Source: Nodosilinea sp. WJT8-NPBG4
GTDB taxonomy: Bacteria > Cyanobacteriota > Cyanobacteriia > Phormidesmidales > Phormidesmidaceae
Reading direction: 5' to 3'
Length of the DNA stretch: 64,000 nt
Assembly (NCBI GenBank): GCA_019359285.1
Contig: JAHHHQ010000060.1
Coordinates: 1-64,000 of the forward strand
Of the stretch, positions 26,940 to 35,392 are shown in pieces. Every line of letters begins with the position of its first letter. The first letter of the stretch is position 1. Under the pieces are notes generated by a model. It did no database searches, was not told where the DNA came from, and was given only the letters and a program-made list of their open reading frames with translations. Position numbers and translations under genes: made by a program.

Positions 26940-28505
26940 ATGCTCACCCCCCTCCTCCTCATCCCCCTCCTCGGCGCGATCGCCATCTCCCTGTGGCCCG
27001 GTCTCCCTAGCCAGCAGGCCCGCTACGGTGCCCTGAGCGCCTCCGGTGCCGCCCTGCTGTGGACTCTTTATTTATTCACCCAGTTTGACCTGGCCTTTGG
27101 CGGCTTTCAGTTCCACGAATTTTTGCCCTGGCTGCCGGCCCTGGGGCTCAACTACGAGCTCAGTCTAGATGGCCTCTCGCTGCTGATGGTGGCGCTGAAC
27201 AGCCTGATCACCTGGATCGCCATTTGGAGCAGTGATCCAACCATTGAGAGACCCCGGCTCTTTTACAGCCTGATGATGCTGGTGAGCAGCGGGGTGGCGG
27301 GAGCATTTGTGGCCCAGAACCTGATGCTGTTCTTCTTGCTCTACGAAATTGAGCTGGTGCCCCTGTATCTGCTGATTGCCATCTGGGGCGGCGAGAAGAA
27401 AGCCTACGCGGCCACCAAATTTTTGCTCTACACAGCGCTGTCTGGCGCGCTGATGCTGGCGGGATTTTTGGGCACGGTCTGGCTCAGCGGCGCGAAAGAC
27501 TTTACCTATCACGCGGTGATGGGCCATGACCTGCCGATGGTGTGGCAGGGAGTGCTGCTGGGGCTGCTGCTGGTGGCTTTTGGCATCAAAATTCCTCTGG
27601 TGCCGTTTCACACCTGGCTGCCCGATACCTATGTGTCGGCCTCAACCCCGGTGGCGATGATGCTGGGTGGGGTGCTGGCCAAGCTGGGCACCTACGGTCT
27701 GTTTCGCTTTGGCTTGGGACTGTTCCCTGATGCCTGGGCGCAGTTTTCGCCCTATCTGGCGGGGTGGGCGGCGGTGAGCGTGCTCTATGGGGCAGTGACG
27801 GCGATCGCCCAAAAAGACATCAAGCGCATGGTGGCCTACAGCTCGATTGGCCACATGGGTTACGTGCTGCTGGGCGGCGCGGCGATGACCGACCTGGCGT
27901 TGACCGGAGCCCTCAGCCAAATGGTTTCCCACGGCATTATTCTGGCCATTCTGTTTCACCTGGTCGGGGTGATCGAAACCAAAGTTGGCACCCGCGAACT
28001 GGATGTGCTGAACGGGCTGATGAACCCTGTTCGAGGGCTGCCCATGGTCAGTTCCCTGCTGGTGCTGGGGGGCATGGCCAGCGCCGGCATCCCCGGACTG
28101 GTGGGGTTTGTGACCGAGTTTCTGGTGTTCCAGGGTAGCTATGCGACCTACCCAGTGCAGACCCTGCTGGGGGTAATTGGCACGGGCCTGACGGCGGTGT
28201 ACTTCGTGATTTTGCTTAACCGCACCTGCTTCGGGCGTCTGGACAATGCGATCGCCTACTTCCCCAAGGTCACCTTTTCTGAAAAGCTGCCTGCTTACGT
28301 GCTGGCGAGTCTGATTCTCTTCCTCGGCATTCAGCCCAACTGGTTGGTGAAATGGGGCGAACCGACCGCCAGCCTGATGGTGGCTAACATTCCCATCCTC
28401 AGCACCGGGGTTGTCGCCGATGAGGTCGTTCAGCAGATTTCCGATCAGGTTCAACCCGAGGCCGCGATCGCCTTCCCTGTCCCTACCCTCCCTTCTCTGC
28501 TATGA
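26940..28505 (+). CDS. ndhD3: NDH-1 subunit NdhD3
   Basis: 521 residues, about 14 membrane segments. NuoM-type signatures include LLYEIELVPLYLLIAIWGG (with the conserved Glu), KIPLVPFHTWLPDTYVSAST and KDIKRMVAYSSIGHMGYVLL. It follows ndhF3 by 75 bp on the same strand. The spacer is an AT-rich run of ACTCAAAATTCAAAAC-type short repeats that can fold on itself. It pairs with NdhF3 in the NDH-1MS complex. Downstream it converges on a NUDIX gene rather than leading directly to cupA. Confidence 0.9.
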   Translation: MLTPLLLIPLLGAIAISLWPGLPSQQARYGALSASGAALLWTLYLFTQFDLAFGGFQFHEFLPWLPALGLNYELSLDGLSLLMVALNSLITWIAIWSSDPTIERPRLFYSLMMLVSSGVAGAFVAQNLMLFFLLYEIELVPLYLLIAIWGGEKKAYAATKFLLYTALSGALMLAGFLGTVWLSGAKDFTYHAVMGHDLPMVWQGVLLGLLLVAFGIKIPLVPFHTWLPDTYVSASTPVAMMLGGVLAKLGTYGLFRFGLGLFPDAWAQFSPYLAGWAAVSVLYGAVTAIAQKDIKRMVAYSSIGHMGYVLLGGAAMTDLALTGALSQMVSHGIILAILFHLVGVIETKVGTRELDVLNGLMNPVRGLPMVSSLLVLGGMASAGIPGLVGFVTEFLVFQGSYATYPVQTLLGVIGTGLTAVYFVILLNRTCFGRLDNAIAYFPKVTFSEKLPAYVLASLILFLGIQPNWLVKWGEPTASLMVANIPILSTGVVADEVVQQISDQVQPEAAIAFPVPTLPSLL

Positions 28506-28543
28506 CCTAGGCTAACCCAGCCTTTACGAGCGATCGGTTGAAA

Positions 28544-28972
28544 TCAGAGTAAATCCCAGAGCTGTTCGGGGACCAGGCGGTGAGGGCCATCGCGGAGGTC
28601 GGCGGGCGATCGCCAAACCGCTTTAAACTGCCGTTTGCCCTCCACTACATCCAGGCTCTCCTGCTTGTAGAGCGACTCATCCACAAACCGCCCATCGTAG
28701 ACAAACACGATTTCGTGCCCTGGCTCGCCCTCGTAGACAAAGATGTTTTCCACGATGCCCAGCAGCTCAACCCCGGCAATGTCGGCCCCTAGCTCCTCTT
28801 TGATTTCGCGAATTGCCGCGGCAGCACTGGTTTCCCCAAAGTCAATGCCGCCCCCCAGAGGGCGCGCAAAGCCCCGCTCTTTCACCGAGTCGTATGCTTC
28901 GTGGACAAGAATCTCCTCGCCCCGCCGCAGCAAACAGATCGAAATTGACCGAATTCGCGCTTTTTTGCCCAT
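28544..28972 (-). CDS. NUDIX hydrolase
   Basis: 142 residues. The NUDIX box is complete at residues 41-63 (G-x5-E-x7-REIKEELGA), so the enzyme should be active on a nucleoside-diphosphate derivative; the substrate is not predictable. The gene is on the minus strand inside the plus-strand NDH-1MS cluster, between ndhD3 (ends 28505) and cupA (starts 29092). It therefore breaks the usual ndhF3-ndhD3-cupA-cupS order. Any readthrough transcript from ndhD3 to cupA would be antisense to it. Confidence 0.9.
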   Translation of the reverse strand: MGKKARIRSISICLLRRGEEILVHEAYDSVKERGFARPLGGGIDFGETSAAAAIREIKEELGADIAGVELLGIVENIFVYEGEPGHEIVFVYDGRFVDESLYKQESLDVVEGKRQFKAVWRSPADLRDGPHRLVPEQLWDLL

Positions 28973-29017
28973 CGTGAAATCCCCAGTTGAACGAATTTAG
29001 CCTACAGCAGTTTGGAT

Positions 29018-29039
29018 AGTGGGCAGTGCCCACCCTACT
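29018..29039. repeat. GTGGGCA/TGCCCAC palindromic repeat
   Basis: A 15-bp palindrome (GTGGGCA-G-TGCCCAC) followed by CCTACT, between the NUDIX start and the cupA leader. A near-identical copy, with A at the centre and CCTACG after it, lies at 17208-17228, which marks it as a dispersed short repeat. Confidence 0.65.
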
Positions 29040-29040
29040 T

Positions 29041-29091
29041 CCTCATCATCCATAACTCTCCTACCCATCCACCCTCTACCCATCCACCCCT
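29041..29091 (+). repeat. CCCATCCACC microsatellite forming the cupA leader
   Basis: C/T/A-only sequence of CCCATCCACC-type units running directly into the cupA ATG at 29092. No purine-rich ribosome-binding site is visible. The last bases before the ATG match those before cupS. Confidence 0.7.
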
Positions 29092-30387
29092 ATGCCTACC
29101 CTCACCCAACCCCAAACCCTGATCCCACCCTCCACTCATCCCCACGCCGACGTCATTCACCGGCTAGAGGCGGGCGGCTCAATGCTGCCCGACACGCCGG
29201 AAAACCTGATGCAGATCATCGGCATCTACAAGGCCTACGCCGTGCCGATGGATTTTTACTGGCGTGACCTGCTCTACATTGCCGAGCGGGTATTTTTGAA
29301 CCCGGTACCGGCCTTCAAATATTTTTTACCCCAGGAATATCTGGATTTGCCCAACCACTACGCGGGCGACACCGCCGATTTGCGAATCTGGCGGGGGGAA
29401 GCTACGGCCCACCCGGAGCTGCTGGAATTCATGGAAAAGGGTGAACTGAAGCGCAAGTTGCCCAAGCTGTTCCACCACCTGTGGCACGATCGCGTCAACA
29501 TGGAGTTTGCCGAAGCCTGCATGCGGGCGATGCTCTGGCACCAGGATATGGGCGGGCGGTTCAACGACTACTTATATACAGAGGAATATAAGGCGGCGTG
29601 CGATCGCGCCATTCGTGCCTACTTTAAGGGCAACCCTGCCATGCTGGGGCTGCACAAACTCTTCCCCGAGATGTTCTACGAAAAGTGCCGTGAACTCTCC
29701 TACTATTCCAACCTGGGCCTGTTTTGGGAAGTGATGGCCCCGGTCTTTTTCGAGATGAGCGACATCTACGACGAGGGCGGCTTTGCAGGCGTGCCTGCCG
29801 CCATGGACTTTTTGGTTAACGGCATTTTTGCCGTGGCCGGTCGGCCTATCTACCACCACGTCTATGTGGGCGACGAATGCTTCGAGCTGATCCCCAAATC
29901 CTGCGGGTTCACCTGGCTGTATGAAGCGGCTTTACCCTACGTTGAGGCCGTGTTTTACCGCACTGCCCCCTTCCGAGGCACCAAATCCTACAACGCTCAG
30001 GCTGGGCAGGTGCCCCAGGATCAAAACGATTTCCACTACGGCATTCTCTACGCCGATGTCTTCCCCGTAGGTAGCGCGGGCATTCCCCCCACCCTGCTGA
30101 TGCAGGACATGCTCCACTTCCTGCCGCCCTACCTCTTGGAGTATTACCAGCAGCACTGTCGCGGCGAAGACGACATGCTGATTCAGCTGGGGATCACTTT
30201 TCAGCGATCGATGTATAACGTCACCTCAGCGGTGATTCAGGCCCTGCGGGCAGCGCTGCTCTACCCCCTAGATGACCAAAACCCTCGCCACCTGATGGCC
30301 AATCGCCAATTCTTCGAGGCTCAAATGGATCGCTTTGTACGCCCCGAGGCCCGGCTGCGCGATGTTCAGCGGCAGGAATATCGGTAG
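29092..30387 (+). CDS. cupA: CO2 hydration protein CupA (ChpY)
   Basis: 431 residues. Strong match to the cyanobacterial CupA/CupB family: HADVIHRLEAGGSMLPDTPE near the N-terminus, then MQIIGIYKAYAVPMDFYWRD and YRQ-free His/Glu-rich blocks such as KLFHHLWHDRVNMEFAEACM. The protein is a peripheral, carbonic-anhydrase-like subunit of NDH-1MS that converts CO2 to bicarbonate. CupA rather than CupB is chosen because the next gene is cupS. The start is supported by family conservation although no Shine-Dalgarno sequence is present. Confidence 0.92.
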   Translation: MPTLTQPQTLIPPSTHPHADVIHRLEAGGSMLPDTPENLMQIIGIYKAYAVPMDFYWRDLLYIAERVFLNPVPAFKYFLPQEYLDLPNHYAGDTADLRIWRGEATAHPELLEFMEKGELKRKLPKLFHHLWHDRVNMEFAEACMRAMLWHQDMGGRFNDYLYTEEYKAACDRAIRAYFKGNPAMLGLHKLFPEMFYEKCRELSYYSNLGLFWEVMAPVFFEMSDIYDEGGFAGVPAAMDFLVNGIFAVAGRPIYHHVYVGDECFELIPKSCGFTWLYEAALPYVEAVFYRTAPFRGTKSYNAQAGQVPQDQNDFHYGILYADVFPVGSAGIPPTLLMQDMLHFLPPYLLEYYQQHCRGEDDMLIQLGITFQRSMYNVTSAVIQALRAALLYPLDDQNPRHLMANRQFFEAQMDRFVRPEARLRDVQRQEYR

Positions 30388-30558
30388 GCGGGTAGGCGGG
30401 TAGGTGCGTGGATGAGTGGATGGGTAGATGAGTGGATGAGCACTTATCTCTGCACAACATTCTCTTTACCCGCCCACCCCTTACCTATCCACCCATCCAC
30501 CCCTCACCCATCCACCCTGTCACCCTGTTACCCATCCACCCCTCACCCATCCACCCCC
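30388..30558 (+). repeat. Inverted microsatellite between cupA and cupS
   Basis: Right after the cupA stop come G-rich units (GCGGGTAGG, then GTGGATGAGTGGATGGGT types; to about 30440). From about 30470 the complementary C-rich units (CTATCCACCCATCCACCCC types) run to the cupS ATG. Together they could form a long imperfect hairpin in the intercistronic RNA. Confidence 0.7.
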
Positions 30559-30969
30559 ATGCCTACCATCGTCGATATCGCTGTCAACACCGAAGGCTTT
30601 TCCACCCTGGTTGCCGCTGTTCAGGCAGCGGGGTTAGTCGAAGCACTGCAAAGCCCTGGGCCGTTTACGGTCTTTGCGCCGAATGATGCTGCCTTTGCTA
30701 AACTGCCTCCCGGCACGGTGCAAACCCTGGTGCAAAATCCGCCCCAACTGGGTCGCATTCTCAAGTTTCACGTGGTGTCGGGCAAATATACCAAGGATGA
30801 ATTGATCAAACTTGGCACAGTGGATTCCCTCGAAGGTGCGTCCATACCCATTCACAGCCCCTTTGATGATGAGGCGTTTGAGGTGAAAAATGCCACGGTG
30901 CTCGCTGCCGACATTGAGGCCGACAACGGCATCATTCACGTGCTGGATACCGTCATGTTGATGGGATAA
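30559..30969 (+). CDS. cupS: Fasciclin-domain protein CupS
   Basis: 136 residues from ATG 30559. A single FAS1 domain is clear: VDIAVNTEGFSTLVAAVQAA, GPFTVFAPNDAAFAKLP, and the C-terminal NGIIHVLDTVMLM. No signal peptide, as expected for the cytoplasmic CupS subunit that joins NDH-1MS. An open frame extends upstream to 30412 only because the microsatellite lacks stops; its His/Pro/Ser/Thr-repeat translation is not plausible protein. It completes the CO2-uptake cluster. Confidence 0.9.
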   Translation: MPTIVDIAVNTEGFSTLVAAVQAAGLVEALQSPGPFTVFAPNDAAFAKLPPGTVQTLVQNPPQLGRILKFHVVSGKYTKDELIKLGTVDSLEGASIPIHSPFDDEAFEVKNATVLAADIEADNGIIHVLDTVMLMG

Positions 30970-31113
30970 ATTTTGGGCTAGAGAAGCGATCGCTGCCTCC
31001 TGATCGGCTAAATGGGAAGGTTTCTGTCCTGAACTGCATCATTGGGATCGGTATCCTTGGGATACAAGGTGACATTTCTTGTGAAACTAGCGATCGCATA
31101 ACCGGCCCCAATA

Positions 31114-31971
31114 ATGCCCCTAACCCGAAGTCGATCTGTGACAACCCTGATTGAGGGGTTGTCTAGCTTGGGACTGTTACTAGTGCTCTCTGGGTGCTCG
31201 GCCTTGCCTGAGGTAGGGGCCATTGGTGCCCAGTTTAGCGAAACAGAGAATGCCGAGGCTTCAACCAGTGAGCAAAATTCCTTACCAGCCGTCACTGCTC
31301 AAGACACGCACCAAGCTGCCGCTAAAACCCTGCCTATCGCAACCGTAGTTTCTGTGGGCGACGGCGACACCCTGCGCGTTCAGGGGCAGGATGGCCCAGT
31401 CACTATTCGTGTGGCTTGTGTAGATGCGCCCGAAAGTAGTCAAGCCTTTGGCCCCGAGGCAACGCTGCGGCTGCGGCAGTTGCTTTCGACCGGGCAGTCG
31501 GTGGATGTGCGGGCAATTGAGCGCGATCGCTACGGCAGAACCGTAGCTGAAATCTACAGCGGCGGCCAATCGATTGGCCTGCAACTGGTGCGTGAGGGCT
31601 ACGCCGTCGTCTATGAGCAATACATTTCTGGCTGTGCCGTCACCGCTGACGACTACCGCCAGGCCGAATCCGCCGCCCGCAATGCTGAGCGCAACTTTTG
31701 GAGCCAGTCTAACCCCACCATGCCCTGGGATTTTCGCCGGGGCGGAGCATCCCCAACCCCGACCGCTCCACCTCCGGCTGTTGTGCCAGCTCCCGTTAAC
31801 CCGCCTGCGACAGCAGCCCCAGCCAACTTACCCGCCTGTGTCTCCAGTGACTGCGACTGTGGCGACTTCGCCACCTGGGAACAAGCTCAGGCTGTGCTTA
31901 ATGCCTCTCCCGGTGACCCCCATCGTCTAGATGGTGATGACGACGGTGTTGCCTGCGAAAGCTTGCGCTAA
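31114..31971 (+). CDS. Thermonuclease-like lipoprotein with Excalibur domain
   Basis: 285 residues. A lipobox (LVLSGC, Cys near residue 28) suggests a lipid-anchored envelope protein. The staphylococcal-nuclease fold spans about residues 73-205 (VVSVGDGDTLRVQ, VDAPESSQAFGPEA, ERDRYGRTVAEIY), with the Asp, Arg and Glu typical of the active site. A Pro/Ala/Thr linker follows. The C-terminal Excalibur calcium-binding motif is CDCGDFATWEQAQA ... DGDDDGVACESL. Likely degrades extracellular nucleic acid. Stands alone after cupS. Confidence 0.88.
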   Translation: MPLTRSRSVTTLIEGLSSLGLLLVLSGCSALPEVGAIGAQFSETENAEASTSEQNSLPAVTAQDTHQAAAKTLPIATVVSVGDGDTLRVQGQDGPVTIRVACVDAPESSQAFGPEATLRLRQLLSTGQSVDVRAIERDRYGRTVAEIYSGGQSIGLQLVREGYAVVYEQYISGCAVTADDYRQAESAARNAERNFWSQSNPTMPWDFRRGGASPTPTAPPPAVVPAPVNPPATAAPANLPACVSSDCDCGDFATWEQAQAVLNASPGDPHRLDGDDDGVACESLR

Positions 31972-32018
31972 ACCCTTCCCCACCTCCCCCAACCTCCTTA
32001 ACTTCCCCACCTCTCCCA

Positions 32019-33425
32019 TTACCACCGCCGTCGCCGCGACCGCCGCCAGTTAAACCAGTTTTCGGCCCAGTCGCGTCGCCAGGTGCCATGCTGCCAGCGC
32101 TGCCGCTGCCACTCACTCACCATTAGGGGAATGATCTCTGCCTGGCTAGGGGATAGCGTGGGCACCTGGTCAAGGCGTTGGATGGGAATTTCCTGGTGTA
32201 CTGCCAGCGCTACGGTGTGCATGAGTTCGCTGGCTCCGGGGCCACAAATTTGGGCACCGAGCAGCTGCCCATCGGCGCGTACTATCCACCGGCAAAAGCC
32301 AGTGATGTCGCTACCGTAGTGGGTTTTAAGAATTTGGCCGAAAGCGACCTGCACCACAGTTGCTTCGCTGCCGTACCAGTGGCGGGCCTGAGTCGCGGTC
32401 AGACCCAGGCGGGCGTACTCTGGCGTAGTGTGCAGCAGAGCTGAGCGATGCAAAAAGGACAGCTTGCGCCAGGGAAGGTAAAGCGCGTTGTGTAAGGCGA
32501 TCGCTACCTCCTGGCGATCAGTTGATTCGGCCCAGTAGCCGCCCAGGGCCGGGCCGCAGGCAAACACTCGGGAATGGGCAGTGGCGAGGCGATCGTCTAC
32601 CGGTAAAGCGGTGGCGACGCCGTGAACTATTTGGGGGTAAATGCCGATGCTGCTGAGGTTGAGCGGCCCCAAGACAGGGTGGGCGGCAGTGGCTAGCACA
32701 AGGGTTTGAGCCTTGAGTAAGCCACCATCGACCAGCGAAACCTCAAAACTATCTTTGTAATGGATCGCGTCTAAGCGAGTGTTGAGCTTGAGAGTTACCC
32801 CTGCCGCCTCTAGCAACGCTTCTATAAAAGCAGAAATATCCGGGTCTTCGGTGGGGAGCAGCTGGTCGCCTCGGGTGACTAGGGTCGTGTGACAACCGAG
32901 TTGAGCCAGTGCTTGGGCTAGAGCGATCGCCGCCGCACTCCGCCCCAGAACGATCGCCGATTCAGGCAGCACCGCTAAGTCTAGTAGTGTGTCAAGGGTC
33001 AGGTAGGGGGTCTCGGCTAGTCCAGGAATATCGGGGATGGTAACTGCGGTACTGGGGGCAAGGAGGTAGCCGCGCGATCGCAGTCGCCGCGTCAACGTTG
33101 TCACCGCCAGATTCGGCCGAGGGCTAAATTGGCCGGGTTCCAGCACTACATCCACACCGCTGGTGGCTAGGCTATCGAGACTCAGGTGGGGGTAGGCGAT
33201 CGCCTCTAGCGCTTTGACCTGAGATTTCAGCGCCTCCCAAGTTTTGCTCTGAGAGGTTCCAGCCTGAGCTAGGCTGGTAAGCACAATCTGCCGGCGAACC
33301 TGCCGCTCTGCCTCGCCCGGAGGCTCAACCAGGGCTACCCGCGCGCCCTCCCGCACCGCCAGTGCAGCAGCCTCACGCCCCTGCACCGTGCCGCCGAGAA
33401 TCACTGCGTCGTAGTCAACGGTCAT
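32019..33425 (-). CDS. FAD/NAD(P) disulfide-reductase-like protein lacking the redox cysteines
   Basis: 468 residues with the dihydrolipoyl-dehydrogenase/mercuric-reductase layout: an N-terminal FAD motif (DAVILGGTVQGREAAAL), a central NAD-binding motif (AIVLGRSAAAIALAQAL) and a C-terminal dimerisation domain. The CxxxxC disulfide that should follow the first strand is absent (VEPPGEAERQVRRQIVLTS instead). The C-terminal His-Pro-Thr-Leu-Ser-Glu active site is also altered (VPTLSPSQAE). It should still bind flavin but cannot use the classical mechanism. The tail is Trp/Arg-rich. Confidence 0.8.
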   Translation of the reverse strand: MTVDYDAVILGGTVQGREAAALAVREGARVALVEPPGEAERQVRRQIVLTSLAQAGTSQSKTWEALKSQVKALEAIAYPHLSLDSLATSGVDVVLEPGQFSPRPNLAVTTLTRRLRSRGYLLAPSTAVTIPDIPGLAETPYLTLDTLLDLAVLPESAIVLGRSAAAIALAQALAQLGCHTTLVTRGDQLLPTEDPDISAFIEALLEAAGVTLKLNTRLDAIHYKDSFEVSLVDGGLLKAQTLVLATAAHPVLGPLNLSSIGIYPQIVHGVATALPVDDRLATAHSRVFACGPALGGYWAESTDRQEVAIALHNALYLPWRKLSFLHRSALLHTTPEYARLGLTATQARHWYGSEATVVQVAFGQILKTHYGSDITGFCRWIVRADGQLLGAQICGPGASELMHTVALAVHQEIPIQRLDQVPTLSPSQAEIIPLMVSEWQRQRWQHGTWRRDWAENWFNWRRSRRRRW

Positions 33426-33477
33426 GGTTTCTCCACGTGTGTCCCCATGAGTTTAGCGCCAGCGCTAGCGGGGGGAT

Positions 33478-33612
33478 CGGGAAGGTGAGGGAGATAAGGA
33501 GGGTGAGGAAGATAAGGGAGTGGGGGGTGAGGGGTGAGAGTTTGTTGGTTTCTGTGGATCTCCTAGTTCCCTATCTTCCTCATCTCCTTATCTTCCTCAC
33601 CTTCCCTGCCTC
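33478..33612. repeat. Inverted GA/CT-rich tract in a divergent promoter region
   Basis: The first half (33478-33538) is nearly pure purine with T, built of GGGAGATAAGGAGGGTGAGG-like units. The second (33570-33612) is its pyrimidine complement (CTTCCTCATCTCCTTATC type). They form a perfect-to-imperfect inverted repeat between the flavoprotein gene and ppx. Confidence 0.65.
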
Positions 33613-33701
33613 CTCCATTTAGTATCAGTAAAGTTTCTTCCCCGCTTTAATGGGTTGCAGCGGGGCAGGTAAGATTTGAAACAAACGCAGCATGGGCGAC
33701 T

Positions 33702-35354
33702 ATGACAGGCACCACCACTACCCGCGAGTTCGCATCGATCACCGATTTTTCTGACTTTGCTCCGCCAGAAATTACTAGCGATCGCGTTTTGGCTGCTATC
33801 GACGTGGGTACCAACTCGATCCACATGGTGGTGGTCAAAATTCAGCCCGATCTGCCCGCCTTCAGCATCATTGACCGCGAAAAAGAGACCGTGCGCCTGG
33901 GCGACTTCAATGCAGCTACGGGTGGGCTGTCGGAAGCCGCCATGGAGCGGGCGATCAAGGCGCTAAAACGCTGCTGTGCGATCGCCACCAGCCTCCAGGC
34001 CGAAGATATTGTGGCGGTAGCTACCAGCGCCGTGCGGGAGGCCAGCAACGGCCAAGAATTTGTTGAGCGAGTTTACACAGAAGTTGGCCTGGCCCTCAAC
34101 CTGATTTCGGGCACCGAAGAAGCGCGGCGCATTTACCTAGGCGTGCTCTCGGGCGTAGAGTTTAATGGCCAGCCCCATGCCATCATCGACATTGGCGGTG
34201 GCTCCACCGAGCTGATTTTGGGCACCGGCGAACCCCATCGCTTTCTCAGCAGCACCAAGGTGGGGGCGGTGCGACTCACGGCCCAGTTTGTCTCCACTGA
34301 CCCCATTTCAGATGCCGAGTTTAGCTCTCTGCGAGCCTACGTACGGGGCATGATAGAACCCAATACCACCAAGCTTAAGCACCATCTCCAAGACGGAGAG
34401 CCGATGCAGCTGATGGGTACCTCGGGCACCATTGAGTGCCTAGCCGCAGTCATCGCCGCTGAGCGATTGGGCCTAGTGCCCAACCCCCTCAACGGGTTTC
34501 AGATGAGCTACGACGAAATCTCGCGGCTGGTTGAAACCCTGCGCCAGGCCACTTACGCCGAACGGCTGGCCCTGCCCGAAATGTCGCCGCGCCGCGCCGA
34601 GATTGTCGTGGCGGGAGCGGTGATTTTGCACGAAACCATGGGGCTCCTTAATGCTGACAGCATTACCATCTGCGAGCGTGCCCTGCGAGAGGGGGTTGTC
34701 GTTGATTGGATGCTCACCCACGGTCTGATCGAAGACCGGATGCAGTTTCAAAAGTCGGTGCGGCAGCGCAACATTCTCAAAACCGCCAAGAAATATAAAG
34801 TGCATCTTGACCGCTCAAAGCGGGTGGCCGAGTTTGCGATGGATTTGTTTGAGCAAACCCGAGGCAGCCTGCACACCTGGGGAAATTTAGAAAAAGAATT
34901 GCTCTGGGCCGCGGCCATCCTGCACAACTGCGGCCACTTTGTTAGCCACTCGTCGCATCACAAGCATTCCTACTATCTAATTCGCCACGGCGAGCTGCTG
35001 GGCTATACCGAAACCGAGCTGGAGGTGATTGCCAACATCGCCCGCTACCACCGCAAGAGCGCCCCTAAAAAAAAGCACGAGAACTATCGCAGTTTACCCA
35101 CCCGCTACCACAGGCAGATGATTACTCACCTTAGCGCCCTGCTACGCTTGGCGGTGGCCCTCGATCGCCGTGGAATTGGGGCTGTTGAAAGCATTCACTG
35201 CGACTTTGATGCTGACGCCCACCTGCTGACCATAGAGGTCGAAGCCGCCAACCCCAACGATGACTGCGCCTCAGAACTGTGGAATCTGGACTACAAGAAG
35301 GCCTACTTTGAGCAGGTGTTTGAGGTGAAGCTGACGGCTCAGTTGGTTAGTTGA
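33702..35354 (+). CDS. ppx: Exopolyphosphatase / pppGpp phosphohydrolase (Ppx/GppA)
   Basis: 550 residues. The ASKHA-fold phosphate-binding motifs are AAIDVGTNSIHMVV near residue 30 and IIDIGGGSTELILG. SAVREASNG is the family block between them. The C-terminal half carries a degenerate HD-type helical domain (ILHNCGHFVSHSSHHKHSYY) that aids polymer binding. It releases phosphate from polyphosphate and may hydrolyse pppGpp. Length and domain order fit the long cyanobacterial form. Transcribed divergently from the flavoprotein. Confidence 0.93.
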   Translation: MTGTTTTREFASITDFSDFAPPEITSDRVLAAIDVGTNSIHMVVVKIQPDLPAFSIIDREKETVRLGDFNAATGGLSEAAMERAIKALKRCCAIATSLQAEDIVAVATSAVREASNGQEFVERVYTEVGLALNLISGTEEARRIYLGVLSGVEFNGQPHAIIDIGGGSTELILGTGEPHRFLSSTKVGAVRLTAQFVSTDPISDAEFSSLRAYVRGMIEPNTTKLKHHLQDGEPMQLMGTSGTIECLAAVIAAERLGLVPNPLNGFQMSYDEISRLVETLRQATYAERLALPEMSPRRAEIVVAGAVILHETMGLLNADSITICERALREGVVVDWMLTHGLIEDRMQFQKSVRQRNILKTAKKYKVHLDRSKRVAEFAMDLFEQTRGSLHTWGNLEKELLWAAAILHNCGHFVSHSSHHKHSYYLIRHGELLGYTETELEVIANIARYHRKSAPKKKHENYRSLPTRYHRQMITHLSALLRLAVALDRRGIGAVESIHCDFDADAHLLTIEVEAANPNDDCASELWNLDYKKAYFEQVFEVKLTAQLVS

Positions 35355-35392
35355 GTCATTTCAACAGCTGGCAGCCCCTAGTTCAGCAGCCC

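Noticed and set aside
30412..30558. N-terminal extension of CupS rich in His, Pro, Ser and Thr
   Set aside because: It is the translation of the microsatellite; the fasciclin fold and homologues begin at ATG 30559.
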